Of a stretch of DNA of 64,000 bases, positions 16,266-24,693 are shown piece after piece (position 1 is the first letter of the stretch; each line of letters starts with the position of its first letter). The DNA is from Vulcanimicrobium sp035943995 (GTDB lineage: Bacteria > Vulcanimicrobiota > Vulcanimicrobiia > Vulcanimicrobiales > Vulcanimicrobiaceae), in contig DASZBS010000066.1 in the NCBI GenBank assembly GCA_035943995.1, positions 33,482-97,481 of the forward strand. Reading direction: 5' to 3'. Below the pieces are notes generated by a model. It was not told the origin of the DNA and did not search any database. It saw nothing but the letters and a program-made list of their open reading frames with translations. A program made the translations under genes and the position numbers.

Positions 16266-16919
16266 CTACTGCGGATAGTGCGTCTTCGCCTCCGCAACCA
16301 CCCGACCGTTCGCCACCAGCGCGAGAGCAGAGAATTTCCCCGGGCGGTCGACAAATAGCGTGGCCGACTCTCCTTCGTTTACCGGACGGCCGAGCATCTC
16401 TCGATGTCCGTTTCGTTCGCCGTACAGCGCTAAGTCGGGACTCGTCTTAGCGACGACCAAGTAGATCCACTTACCGTCCTTCTCACAGATCGCCTTGGCA
16501 ATTGGTCCGGTGGTACCGCCGGCGCGCAAGTAGAGCTGGCCGAATTCGCCGCTCGATAAGGCGACCACGATCGCCTCGGTTTTTCGAAGTTGTCCGTCGA
16601 CTTGCAAACTTCGAAAACCGAGCAGCGATGACAAGATGCCAAGCAGAACCAACGCCGCTAGAGCGGGCCGAAACTGCACCGGGCGCTTCTGCCGGCGTAT
16701 TTCGACAGCGCGAGCTGACCTCAGAATCCGCTCCTCGAGGCGCCGTGGCGGATCTCGCTGCGGCATCGCACCCTCGATGTCCGCGACTATTCGCTCGGCA
16801 TTTCCAAGCAGCTCCGTACACGGAATACACTGCCGGACGTGATCGTCCGTCCGCCGACGCTCGTGTTCGCTCAGCACGCCTAGGGCATAGAGTTCAGCGT
16901 TTTCGCCGATATGATCCAC
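16266..16919 (-). CDS. RskA-type anti-sigma factor, copy 1
   Basis: 217 residues. The N-terminal zinc anti-sigma domain carries DDHVRQCIPC (H-x3-C-x2-C), followed by a single membrane helix at ~85-105 and a periplasmic domain (WIYLVVAKTSPDLALYGERN) as in RskA. It should hold the sigma factor encoded just upstream at the membrane. The GTG start overlaps that sigma gene's TAG by one base. Close paralogue of the gene at 17682. Confidence 0.9.
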   Translation of the reverse strand: MDHIGENAELYALGVLSEHERRRTDDHVRQCIPCTELLGNAERIVADIEGAMPQRDPPRRLEERILRSARAVEIRRQKRPVQFRPALAALVLLGILSSLLGFRSLQVDGQLRKTEAIVVALSSGEFGQLYLRAGGTTGPIAKAICEKDGKWIYLVVAKTSPDLALYGERNGHREMLGRPVNEGESATLFVDRPGKFSALALVANGRVVAEAKTHYPQ

Positions 16920-17536
16920 TACGCACGTTGCTTTTCGGCAGTCAATTCTTCATGGAGTTTACGAAGAGCGATGATAAGCCGGCTCTTTATCGTCCCAAGC
17001 GGAACATTGAGGTCCTTCGATATCTGGTTGTGAGTCTGATAGTTCATGTAGGCCCGCACGATGGGTTCGCGCAGGTCTGCTGTAAGTGCCTCCAGCGCTG
17101 CTCGAAGCTTTGCACATTCGACGTGATCCCGGAGTTCTGCCGTGAAATCGGCCTCGACGACGGGCGTTCCTGCTCGCTGCTCGATGGTACGGTGCCGGGC
17201 GGCGCTGCGCCGGCGGGATAGGGCGTCGTTTCTTACAGCCACTACCAGAAGCGACCTGAGCGGCCCGCGTTCCTTGCGATAGGCATTCGGCGTCGACCAA
17301 AGACGCAACAGGGTATCGTGAACGCAATCCTCGGCGTCCTGCTTTACGCCAAGCACGCGAGCGGCGACCGCATAGAGGTTCGCTGCGTACAGGCGGTAGA
17401 CGTCTGAAAGCGCTCTTTGATCGCGCGCGCAAAAGCCGCTTGCGACCTTGTCCTCGTCCGTCTCGAAGATGATCCTACGGGTCGAACCCGCTCGAGAGGA
17501 CGTCGATGGAGCCGCTTGGCTACCGGCCGAAATCAT
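16919..17536 (-). CDS. ECF sigma factor, copy 1
   Basis: 205 residues. Region 2: DVYRLYAANLYAVAARVLGV then DAEDCVHDTLLRLW; region 4: ADLREPIVRAYMNYQTHNQI and LNVPLGTIKSRLIIALRKLH. Roughly three quarters of residues match the sigma factor at 18335. Overlaps its anti-sigma gene, which follows. Ancestor or product of a tandem two-gene duplication. Confidence 0.92.
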   Translation of the reverse strand: MISAGSQAAPSTSSRAGSTRRIIFETDEDKVASGFCARDQRALSDVYRLYAANLYAVAARVLGVKQDAEDCVHDTLLRLWSTPNAYRKERGPLRSLLVVAVRNDALSRRRSAARHRTIEQRAGTPVVEADFTAELRDHVECAKLRAALEALTADLREPIVRAYMNYQTHNQISKDLNVPLGTIKSRLIIALRKLHEELTAEKQRA

Positions 17537-17681
17537 GGTCGCACATTGTCATGAGCCGTCCCAGCACGTTGTCCAGGGTAGGAAGACTCATTCTATTGCA
17601 AAGAGGGACCTCGAGGCTGTACGGTTTCGGACCCCGCCACGGCGTTGCCTGACTCCGGAACTGCTGAAGAAGTCTCGAGGC

Positions 17682-18338
17682 CTACTTCGGATAGTGAGTC
17701 TTCGCTTCCGCAACCACCCGGCCGTCTGCGATCAGCTGGAGCGCAGTGAACTTGCCCGGCCTCTCCACGAAAAGCGTCGCGGACTGTCCTTCACTTACCG
17801 GACGGCCCAGCAGTTCTCGGTGCCCGTTACGCTCGCCGTACAACGTTAAATCCGGACTCGGCTTGGCCACGATGAGATAGATCCATTTGCCGTTCTCCTC
17901 ACAGATTGCCTTGGCAATGGGTGCGGCAGTATCGCCGGCGCGAAATGAGATGTAGCCGAACTCGTTGCTTGACAAGGCGGCCAGAATCGCACCATTTCCG
18001 CGAAGTTGTCTGTCCGCTTGCAAATTTCGGATCCCCAAGATGAGTGACACGGCGCCGAGGACGAGCAGCGCCATCAAGGCGCCGCGGTTCTGCATTGGCC
18101 GAGTCCGCTCTGCTTTGACGCCGTCACGAGCCGATTTCAGAATTCGCGCCTCGAGGCGAGGCGGCGGGTCTAGCGGCGGCAGCTCAAGCTCGACGTCCGA
18201 AACGATTCGCTCCGCGTTTCCAAGTAGCTTCATACAGGAAATGCAATCGCGAGCGTGAGCCTCAACTTGCTCGCGCTCAGCTTCACTCAATGCGCCGAGC
18301 GCGTATAGCTCAGCGTTTTGGCCGATATGATCCATCAC
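17682..18338 (-). CDS. RskA-type anti-sigma factor, copy 2
   Basis: 218 residues (GTG at 18338 or ATG at 18335). Same architecture as copy 1: zinc domain with HARDCISC, one membrane helix, periplasmic domain ending VVAEAKTHYPK (VVAEAKTHYPQ in copy 1). The start overlaps the sigma stop (GTGATGG). The C-terminal domains of the two copies are more alike than the zinc domains, which fits divergence in partner recognition. Confidence 0.9.
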   Translation of the reverse strand: MMDHIGQNAELYALGALSEAEREQVEAHARDCISCMKLLGNAERIVSDVELELPPLDPPPRLEARILKSARDGVKAERTRPMQNRGALMALLVLGAVSLILGIRNLQADRQLRGNGAILAALSSNEFGYISFRAGDTAAPIAKAICEENGKWIYLIVAKPSPDLTLYGERNGHRELLGRPVSEGQSATLFVERPGKFTALQLIADGRVVAEAKTHYPK

Positions 18339-18982
18339 ACACGCTGTTTTCCAGCTATCAATTCTTCATGGAGTTTGCGAAGAGCGATGATGAGCCGGCT
18401 CTTGATCGTACCGAGAGGAACATTCAACTCTTTTGAAATTTGCTCGTGCGTGTGATATTTCATGTATGCAAGAACGATGGGTGCGCGCAGATCCGGTGCA
18501 AGCGCTTCCAGTGCTGACCATAGCTTTGCACATTCCACGTAGTCCGGCAGCGCCGCGGTGAAATCGTCCACGAGGATCGGGGCTCCGGCTTGGTGCTCGA
18601 TCTTCGAATGCCTGGCTGCACTGCGACGGCGGGACAGGGCGTCATTCCTCACTGCTACGATCAGAAGTGAGCTGAGCGTGCCGCGTTCCTTGCGATAGGT
18701 GTCGGGTCTCGACCAAATTCGCAACAACGTATCGTGGACGCAATCTTCCGCGTCCTGCTTTACGCCGAGCACTCGAACGGCCACCGCATAGAGGGTCGCA
18801 GCGTACCGGCGGTAGACTTCCGCTAGCGCTCTTTGATCGCGCGCGGCAAAAGCGCGCGCTAGAGTATCGTCGTCCGTCGCGAATCCAACGTTGGAGCATA
18901 CCGCATGTCGAGCGGTTTCAACGCATTGATTCCGAGTCCTTTTGAAGTCGCCCGCGATGGCGGTCCGACTGCTTCGGATCAT
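18335..18982 (-). CDS. ECF sigma factor, copy 2
   Basis: About 215 residues if the second ATG (MIRSSRTA) is used; the first in-frame ATG at 19021 adds 13. Intact region 2 (DAEDCVHDTLLRIW) and region 4 (EQISKELNVPLGTIKSRL). The promoter is probably the leftward half of the inverted repeat at 19203-19268, ~200 bases upstream, leaving a long leader. It faces the two ferritin-like genes and may control them. Confidence 0.9.
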   Translation of the reverse strand: MIRSSRTAIAGDFKRTRNQCVETARHAVCSNVGFATDDDTLARAFAARDQRALAEVYRRYAATLYAVAVRVLGVKQDAEDCVHDTLLRIWSRPDTYRKERGTLSSLLIVAVRNDALSRRRSAARHSKIEHQAGAPILVDDFTAALPDYVECAKLWSALEALAPDLRAPIVLAYMKYHTHEQISKELNVPLGTIKSRLIIALRKLHEELIAGKQRV

Positions 18983-19202
18983 CGTGGTCCCGCTCTCGAC
19001 GCCGTACGAATACGCAGTCATCTAGCCGACCTCCGAGGTGCGCTCGACGTAAGAGACGGTTGCTCGCTGCTATGCGTTCGTGAGCGATGTGTCCCGCATG
19101 ACGATGAGTATCAATGAATCAGGGCGCGTATGCGAAGTGAGTATCGCGATTGGGATCTTCCGTTGGCTTGAACCGCATAACAGTGTACGCCTCATGAAGT
19201 CG

Positions 19203-19268
19203 CTCAGATGACGCGCGCGAAAAAAAATTGTGCTGCGGTGAAAAAATTATTCCCTCTCGTCATCTGAG
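19203..19268. promoter_or_regulatory. 11-bp perfect inverted repeat: probable divergent ECF promoters
   Basis: CTCAGATGACG (19203-19213) and CGTCATCTGAG (19258-19268) flank 44 bases rich in A and T. Each arm read outward is CGTCATCTGAG, a plausible ECF -10 (CGTC core). The rightward copy has GTGAAAAAATTATT about 18 bases before it; the leftward copy has an A/T run in a similar place. Right: ferritin-like genes (ATG 76 bases after CGTC). Left: sigma copy 2. No other gene lies in 19022-19333. Confidence 0.55.
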
Positions 19269-19333
19269 GCTATGTGTTAGGCGTACGTGGCTGTAGATGT
19301 GCATCATTCAGTCGACGCAGAAGGAGCCAAGGC

Positions 19334-19990
19334 ATGTCATCAACCCAGGTGCTCACATCGACCGAGGTGGCCGCGCGAGGTGGCGCAGCCGCCGCGTGTG
19401 AGTCGCTTCAAGAGATCATCAGCATACTCGCGACGGCGGAGGCGTTCGCCGTGACCGTTCTCGGTGGGGCCCTTGAGAACGCTGCGAACGGAAGTCTCGC
19501 GTTCAACGCCGAGCAGCAGCAGGCGATCACAGCGGCGCGCGCGGAGGAGCAAGCGCACTACGCTTTTCTCACCGCGTCGGGGGCGAAGCCGTTGACGACG
19601 ACCTTTTCGCTGCCCGACCCGAAAATCACAACCGACGTCCCGACATTTCTCAAGAGCCTCATCGTGCTCGAGGAACTCTTCATCGCGGCCTATCTCGCCG
19701 CAGCGCAGGAGTTCGCCGTTCTCGGCGAGGTCGAATGGGTTCAGCATGCCCTGGCGATCGGTTCGGTGGAAGCGCATCACCGCGTTGCCGCCCGATTTTA
19801 TGCCGTCGAGGCCGGGCTGATCAAGGGTCCCCCGAACGACGTCGCATTCCAGAAAGCAAAATTCGCAAGTGTCGGCGCTGCGGCAGCGGAGCTCAAGCAG
19901 TTAGGTTTCATCGGCGGCAGCGGCTCACAGATCACCTATCCCGGGCCCGGCTCCATCGACAATACCGGCGTCAAGCATCTCAAGCCGTAA
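19334..19990 (+). CDS. Ferritin-like protein (Ferritin_2 type), copy A
   Basis: 218 residues from MSSTQVLTS with AAGGAG upstream. A four-helix ferritin-like bundle with candidate metal ligands in ATAEAFAVTVLG, ARAEEQAHYAFL, VLEELFIAAY and SVEAHHRVAA. It lacks an obvious export signal, unlike its partner. The family is tied to iron handling or desiccation/oxidative stress, without proven chemistry. Followed after 23 bases by copy B. Confidence 0.85.
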   Translation: MSSTQVLTSTEVAARGGAAAACESLQEIISILATAEAFAVTVLGGALENAANGSLAFNAEQQQAITAARAEEQAHYAFLTASGAKPLTTTFSLPDPKITTDVPTFLKSLIVLEELFIAAYLAAAQEFAVLGEVEWVQHALAIGSVEAHHRVAARFYAVEAGLIKGPPNDVAFQKAKFASVGAAAAELKQLGFIGGSGSQITYPGPGSIDNTGVKHLKP

Positions 19991-20013
19991 CGGCTGCACG
20001 AAAGGGACCGATC

Positions 20014-20769
20014 ATGAACGACAAAGAGAAAGCGGCGAGCCCGCATATGTCGCGTCGCGCGCTGCTACTGAGCGCCGGTGCCACGAGTGCCGGCCTCATG
20101 TTTGCCCAGTCGCACGGGATCTTGGGGGCTATGGCCGCAGCCGATTCGGGAAAACCGGAGCGCGTCCAGGACGTCTTGGATATCACGGCAACGAACGAAG
20201 CCTTCGGGGTAACGCTCATCGGGACGGTGCTCGATGCTGCGGCGAACGGCTCCTACAGCCCACCGATCCCGCCCGCAACGATCAAGGTGCTCACGAACGT
20301 GCGGGCGCAGGAACAATTCCACCTCGACTTCTTCCTTCGAGCCGGCGGCAAGCCACGAACCGGCACCTTCTACCTCGCCGATCCGAAGCTGCTCAGAGAC
20401 CCGCTTGCTCTTTTCGCAGATCTCGTGGAGCTCGAAGATGCCGCGATCGCCTCTGCGATGGCCGGGATGCGCACGTTGACGCGCGAACGACGCGTCGACC
20501 TCGTCAAAGCGAATTTCCAATTCGCAGCCGAGGAAGCTGAGCATCGACTGCTGGCCAACCACGCGCTGGGAATGCGGCCCGCGAACGATATCGCATTCGC
20601 GCCTGCACTCTTCACGACCATGGCCCAGTTCTACGCCGTGCTCAAGAAGAAGGGGATCGTCGGCGGTAGCCTCGGCGGGAAAAAGATCACGTATCCCGGC
20701 GCCGGCCAGATCGATGGCAGCCACGTCATCTACCGGACGCCGGCTGGTCCTCAGGTGTCCTGTGCGTAG
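20014..20769 (+). CDS. Ferritin-like protein, Tat-exported, copy B
   Basis: 251 residues. A twin-arginine signal (MSRRALLLSAGATSAGLMFA) is followed by the same bundle as copy A: TNEAFGVTLIGTVLDAAANG, VRAQEQFHLDFFL, LVELEDAAIASAM and AAEEAEHRLLAN, and the same C-terminal ITYPGAGQID pattern. One partner outside and one inside the cell would suit metal scavenging on both sides of the membrane; this is inference. Confidence 0.85.
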   Translation: MNDKEKAASPHMSRRALLLSAGATSAGLMFAQSHGILGAMAAADSGKPERVQDVLDITATNEAFGVTLIGTVLDAAANGSYSPPIPPATIKVLTNVRAQEQFHLDFFLRAGGKPRTGTFYLADPKLLRDPLALFADLVELEDAAIASAMAGMRTLTRERRVDLVKANFQFAAEEAEHRLLANHALGMRPANDIAFAPALFTTMAQFYAVLKKKGIVGGSLGGKKITYPGAGQIDGSHVIYRTPAGPQVSCA

Positions 20770-21016
20770 CCGCCGGCGCGCGGCCGTACGCAGCGAGTTC
20801 GGTGACGCGCGAACTTCGCATCTGATCGATCGGAGAGCTGGGCTCATCATGGCGGCCTTCAACCACGTCTGCCACGTAACGGCGACGCTTTTGGGCGGCG
20901 CTCCATCTCGCCACTGACTTCGGCGAGGCGCGTGCAAACGGTCCGTGATCGCGTACCGTTTGCTCGCGTCCTGATTCCGTAGAGCGCAAGTCAACCGGTC
21001 CCTTCGGAGGCTACGC

Positions 21017-22285
21017 GTGAACGTCCAGCTCCAGCGATTGCCTTTCCGTGCGTTCGCTCCGATCGTCTCGCGCGTGTCTCCTCCGCCTGCCCTCGCCAGA
21101 GCAAAGTGGTGGACGCTTCTCGGGCCCGCGTTTGCCGTCAGCATCGGATACATCGATCCCGGGAACTGGGCAACCGATCTTGCGGCTGGGACTTTTGGAT
21201 TCAGGCTACTTTGGGTGATCATCCTCGCAAATCTCATCGCGATGGCACTGCAGGTCGCAGTCGTGCGACTTGCCGTGCTGACCGGCGAAGATCTTGCGAG
21301 CGCGATCGCGCGTCAATGGCCGCGCGTGAAGTCGATGCTTTGGCTCGTTTTCCAAGGATCCGCCATCGCAACCGATCTTGCCGAATTCACCGGCATCACG
21401 CTCGGCATCCAAATGCTGTTGCACTGGAGCATGCTTGCGAGCGTCGCATCGGGCCTTACGATCGTCGGGCTCATCTTGTTTTTCGGCGGCCGGCGCTCGA
21501 AAGTGCTCGAGTCGATGTTGCTGTTCACGATCGGCGCCGTCGCGCTGGTTTTTGCATACCAAGTATACGTGTTGCATCCATCCGGCGCCGCTGTCGCAGC
21601 GGGAACCATACCACGGATACCGAATATTTCCGCACTTCTCGTGGTCGTGGCGATCATAGGGGCAACGGTCATGCCGCACAATCTCTTCTTGCACTCGTCT
21701 CTTGTCTTGAAGAACTGCGAATCGTGCGACGAGGCTCAACGGGCTGACCGCGCTAGGTTCTTTTTCAAGGAGACGTTCATTGCACTCAATGTTGCAGCAT
21801 TGATCAACGGCGGCATTCTCGTCGTCGGCGCGTCGCTCCACGGTGCAAATGAATCGATCCAGATCGCATTTCAAGCACTTGTCGGCCTTGCCGGCGGAAC
21901 AGGCGCCATCATGTTCGGCGCCGCGCTTCTGCTGACTGGAATTGCTGCATCGACAACGGCGACTCTGTCGGGCGATTACGTGTTCCGAGCGTTTTCCCCG
22001 TGGAAGATTTCGCCGCTCGTGCGACGGGCGTTGACCCTTGCACCGTCGGGCGCCCTGCTCCTGGCCGGTGTCAGCGCGACCAGTTTGCTTGTGTGGTCGC
22101 AAGTCGCGCTCGCGCTCATGTTGCCGGTCGTTATCGTTCCACTCATTCTGGAACTTCGACGTGCATATCGTTTGCGCGGGCTGCCACTTGCCCGCCCAAT
22201 CTATCTCGGTGCGGTATTCGCCGCGATACCGTGCGTTGCTTTCGACGCCGTGCTGATCGCACAACCGATCTTGTGGCCGAGCTGA
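21017..22285 (+). CDS. mntH: Nramp-family Mn2+/Fe2+ transporter
   Basis: 422 residues, GTG start with GGAGG eight bases upstream. Eleven predicted helices. The metal-binding signature DPGNW in helix 1 (GYIDPGNWATDLAAG) and MPHNLFLHS in helix 6 are both present. It imports manganese or iron with protons. It sits downstream of the ferritin-like genes, which suggests a metal uptake/storage unit. Its 3' half is duplicated at 26029-26197. Confidence 0.93.
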   Translation: MNVQLQRLPFRAFAPIVSRVSPPPALARAKWWTLLGPAFAVSIGYIDPGNWATDLAAGTFGFRLLWVIILANLIAMALQVAVVRLAVLTGEDLASAIARQWPRVKSMLWLVFQGSAIATDLAEFTGITLGIQMLLHWSMLASVASGLTIVGLILFFGGRRSKVLESMLLFTIGAVALVFAYQVYVLHPSGAAVAAGTIPRIPNISALLVVVAIIGATVMPHNLFLHSSLVLKNCESCDEAQRADRARFFFKETFIALNVAALINGGILVVGASLHGANESIQIAFQALVGLAGGTGAIMFGAALLLTGIAASTTATLSGDYVFRAFSPWKISPLVRRALTLAPSGALLLAGVSATSLLVWSQVALALMLPVVIVPLILELRRAYRLRGLPLARPIYLGAVFAAIPCVAFDAVLIAQPILWPS

Positions 22286-22305
22286 GCTCGAAGCGGAGGA
22301 GTGCG

Positions 22306-23163
22306 ATGACTCTGCAGATATTCGCGCTTGCGAAACGAACGTATTCCGAATGGTCGCAGGACGGTGGTTGGATTTTCGCCGGCGCGATGACGGCCTTCGC
22401 AGCCCTTGCTGCGGCGCCGATCACCCTGATCGTCGTGCGCCTCGCCGGCGCCTTCGGCCAGGAACGCGCTTGTCTCGCGCTGCTCGCGCATCCGCTCGGA
22501 CTGGTCATCGGGAGCGGCAACGCACAGGCCCTGGGCCGCTCGGTCAGTTCCAGCAACGCCGGCCAGCACGGCCAGCTCGCAATTGCGGTCGCTATCGTCG
22601 CCGCGATCTTCGCCGCCTCCCGGTTCACGTATGCGATGCAAAAGGCGATGCAGACGATGTGGTCGACGTCGGAGTCGACTGGGCCGCAGAGCCTTTGGAC
22701 GACGACGCGCGACGTGTTCGTGTCCGGGACTGCCTCCGCCTTGGGAATCGCGCTTCTCCTCGCGCTCCTGTTCTCCGGTTCGGCGCTTTTCGCGATGGCA
22801 CGCGCTTCGGGTAATGAGTCGAACGTCGGATTTCCATTCGTCCAAATCATCGCAGCAATCGGCGGAGCCGCGATCCTGGTTCCGATCTTCGGCGCGCTTT
22901 TCAAATGGCTACCGCGGTCCAACCTCGCTTGGAGCGACATCTGGGTCGGCGCCACCTCGACTGCCATCGTGTTTGCGGTCGGCCAAATCGCCTTCGGCGC
23001 CTATCACGCCTTGCGTCCCGTCGGATCGATGTACGACAGCGTGTCGTCCGTCGTCATCCTGCTCCTGTGGATGTACTATTCGGCGTACACGCTTTTGATG
23101 GGTGCCGAGTTCACTCAGGTCTATGCCCGAATGCACGGCTCGCTTGCGCTCGAGCGTGACTGA
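22306..23163 (+). CDS. YihY/BrkB family membrane protein
   Basis: 285 residues, ATG with GGAGG upstream, 20 bases after mntH. Six helices; the C-terminal GAYHALRPVGSMYDSVSSVV followed by LLLWMYYSAYTLLMGAEF is the hallmark of the YihY/virulence factor BrkB family. Its substrate is unknown. It is co-transcribed with mntH by spacing. The last 624 bases have a near-copy at 26198-26821. Confidence 0.9.
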   Translation: MTLQIFALAKRTYSEWSQDGGWIFAGAMTAFAALAAAPITLIVVRLAGAFGQERACLALLAHPLGLVIGSGNAQALGRSVSSSNAGQHGQLAIAVAIVAAIFAASRFTYAMQKAMQTMWSTSESTGPQSLWTTTRDVFVSGTASALGIALLLALLFSGSALFAMARASGNESNVGFPFVQIIAAIGGAAILVPIFGALFKWLPRSNLAWSDIWVGATSTAIVFAVGQIAFGAYHALRPVGSMYDSVSSVVILLLWMYYSAYTLLMGAEFTQVYARMHGSLALERD

Positions 23164-23187
23164 GTGTTCGCGCCGCGCCCTTGCCGG

Positions 23188-23937
23188 CTACGCGAGTTTT
23201 ACTTTTCGGCTAAGCACGCCGAATTGCTCCTGCGCGAGCGCATAGCATTCGCACGACGCGTCCTGCAGGCCGGGGCGATCCAAGATCGTTATGGTGCCTT
23301 GCGCATACTGGATGAAACCGGCGGCCCTGAGCGTGGAGGCCGCGATGGCCACTCCCGAACGCCGGCTTCCGAGCATCATTCCCAGGTACTCTTGCGTCAG
23401 TTGAATCGCATCTGACCGCACCCGATCCTGGGTCATGAGGATCCAACGGGCGCACCGCTCGTACACGCTGTGAAGGCGGTTGCATGCGGCGAGTTGACCC
23501 AAGAGATTGATATACGATTGCAGATACCGGCTGAGCAGACGCCGGAACTCGGGATTGTTCTGCGTCAAATGCTCGAACATGCGCGCCGAGATCACGATTG
23601 CATCGCCCGGCACCTGACAGTAACTATGGTTCTCCGAAGTCGTGGCACCAAGGATCAGGGGGATCGCCGAAACGCCTTCGTATCCGACCGTTCCGACTTC
23701 GATCATGCCGCCATCCTGCATCTCCGCCACCACGGAAAGCACGCAGGTGAGAGGAAAATAGACCCGGTCGATCTCGGCATCGGCCGCGTAGACTTTTTGC
23801 CGCAATTTCAAGCGCACGACTTCGCCCAGGCTCAGAACGCTGTCGGCATCCGCGCCCGTCAGATGGCGCAGGAGCAGGTTCTCTCCGAGCAATTCGGGAG
23901 TCGGGAGCGTCGTGGTGGCAGATCCGTTTCGCTTCAT
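23188..23937 (-). CDS. Crp/Fnr-family regulator
   Basis: 249 residues. N-terminal cyclic-nucleotide-binding fold (LKLRQKVYAADAEIDRVYFP, VGTVGYEGVSAIPLILG) but without the PRS ribose-phosphate cassette of cAMP-binding Crp, and a C-terminal winged helix (IQLTQEYLGMMLGSRRSGVA). Ligand unknown. Convergent with yihY. It may sense an environmental signal other than cAMP. Confidence 0.85.
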   Translation of the reverse strand: MKRNGSATTTLPTPELLGENLLLRHLTGADADSVLSLGEVVRLKLRQKVYAADAEIDRVYFPLTCVLSVVAEMQDGGMIEVGTVGYEGVSAIPLILGATTSENHSYCQVPGDAIVISARMFEHLTQNNPEFRRLLSRYLQSYINLLGQLAACNRLHSVYERCARWILMTQDRVRSDAIQLTQEYLGMMLGSRRSGVAIAASTLRAAGFIQYAQGTITILDRPGLQDASCECYALAQEQFGVLSRKVKLA

Positions 23938-24091
23938 ACCGTCCGTTTGCTAGCTGCTCTCCCCGATCGTAGCACGGTCGTCAGCGGGGCCGACGTCCGA
24001 AACCGTACAGCCTAGGTGACCCGAATTCCCCTACGATTGGTTCCTCCCCTAGACCCATGCGCTGGGACGCCTCAATGACGCTGGAGCGACC

Positions 24092-24400
24092 ATGATTTTC
24101 GCCGACAGCCACGCGCCGCCGGTCGTCGTCCTCTCGGGCGATCTGGACCTTTATGAGGCTCACCGCGTCCGCGACGCGCTCGATGCGCTCGACGGGCCCG
24201 GCGTCGTGGACATGAGCGCGGTGCGGCTCGTGGACTCCTCGGTCCTCAACGAGCTGGCGCGGGTCGCCAAGCGCGCGGGACCGCAGCGGGTGACGCTGAT
24301 CGTGAAATCACCGAACATTCGTAAGGTGCTGGGCATCGTCCAGTTCGAGCGGCTCTTCCACATCGTGTCCGACCCGACCGCGCTCGCCGCGGCCGAATGA
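24092..24400 (+). CDS. STAS-domain anti-sigma factor antagonist
   Basis: 102 residues, one STAS domain. VVVLSGDLDLYEAHRVRDAL is strand/helix 1, and VDMSAVRLVDSSVLNELARV carries the DSS phosphorylation site (Ser49/Ser50). In partner-switching systems the unphosphorylated form binds a serine kinase anti-sigma factor and frees a sigma factor. A SpoIIE-type phosphatase that could activate it lies ~300 bases on; no kinase gene is in the window. Confidence 0.9.
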   Translation: MIFADSHAPPVVVLSGDLDLYEAHRVRDALDALDGPGVVDMSAVRLVDSSVLNELARVAKRAGPQRVTLIVKSPNIRKVLGIVQFERLFHIVSDPTALAAAE

Positions 24401-24588
24401 TCTACCTCGTGCTTTGCCCATGCCTTCACTCCGTCGAGGGGCATGACGCGCACGGGTGCAAAGGTGACCGCGGACGCAGCTGCGCGTGTCGGCTCGCATT
24501 AAACGATGCGCTCGACGCCGCGGTCGACGCGGCCCGGTCGACGTACGCGCGAGAGCGCGGCTGGGAGAACGCGCAACAGTCCGCATAG
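24397..24588 (+). CDS. Cys-rich mini-protein, paralogue of the one at 6866
   Basis: 63 residues: YLVLCPCLHSVEGHDAHGCK, then CACRLALNDALDAAVDAARS and TYARERG. It has the same C-x-C, GHD, GCKG, C-x-C layout as the protein at 6866. Its ATG overlaps the STAS stop by 4 bases (ATGA), which ties it to the partner-switch module. Likely metal-binding; function unknown. Confidence 0.7.
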   Translation: MIYLVLCPCLHSVEGHDAHGCKGDRGRSCACRLALNDALDAAVDAARSTYARERGWENAQQSA

Positions 24589-24693
24589 CCCGCCTTGCGC
24601 TCCGAATAGGGCGCGATTTCCGACACGCCTCAAATTCTGTCGCCCATTGATGTATTGGAGACGAGCTAGCGCGGTACTGCGTTAGCACCACGC

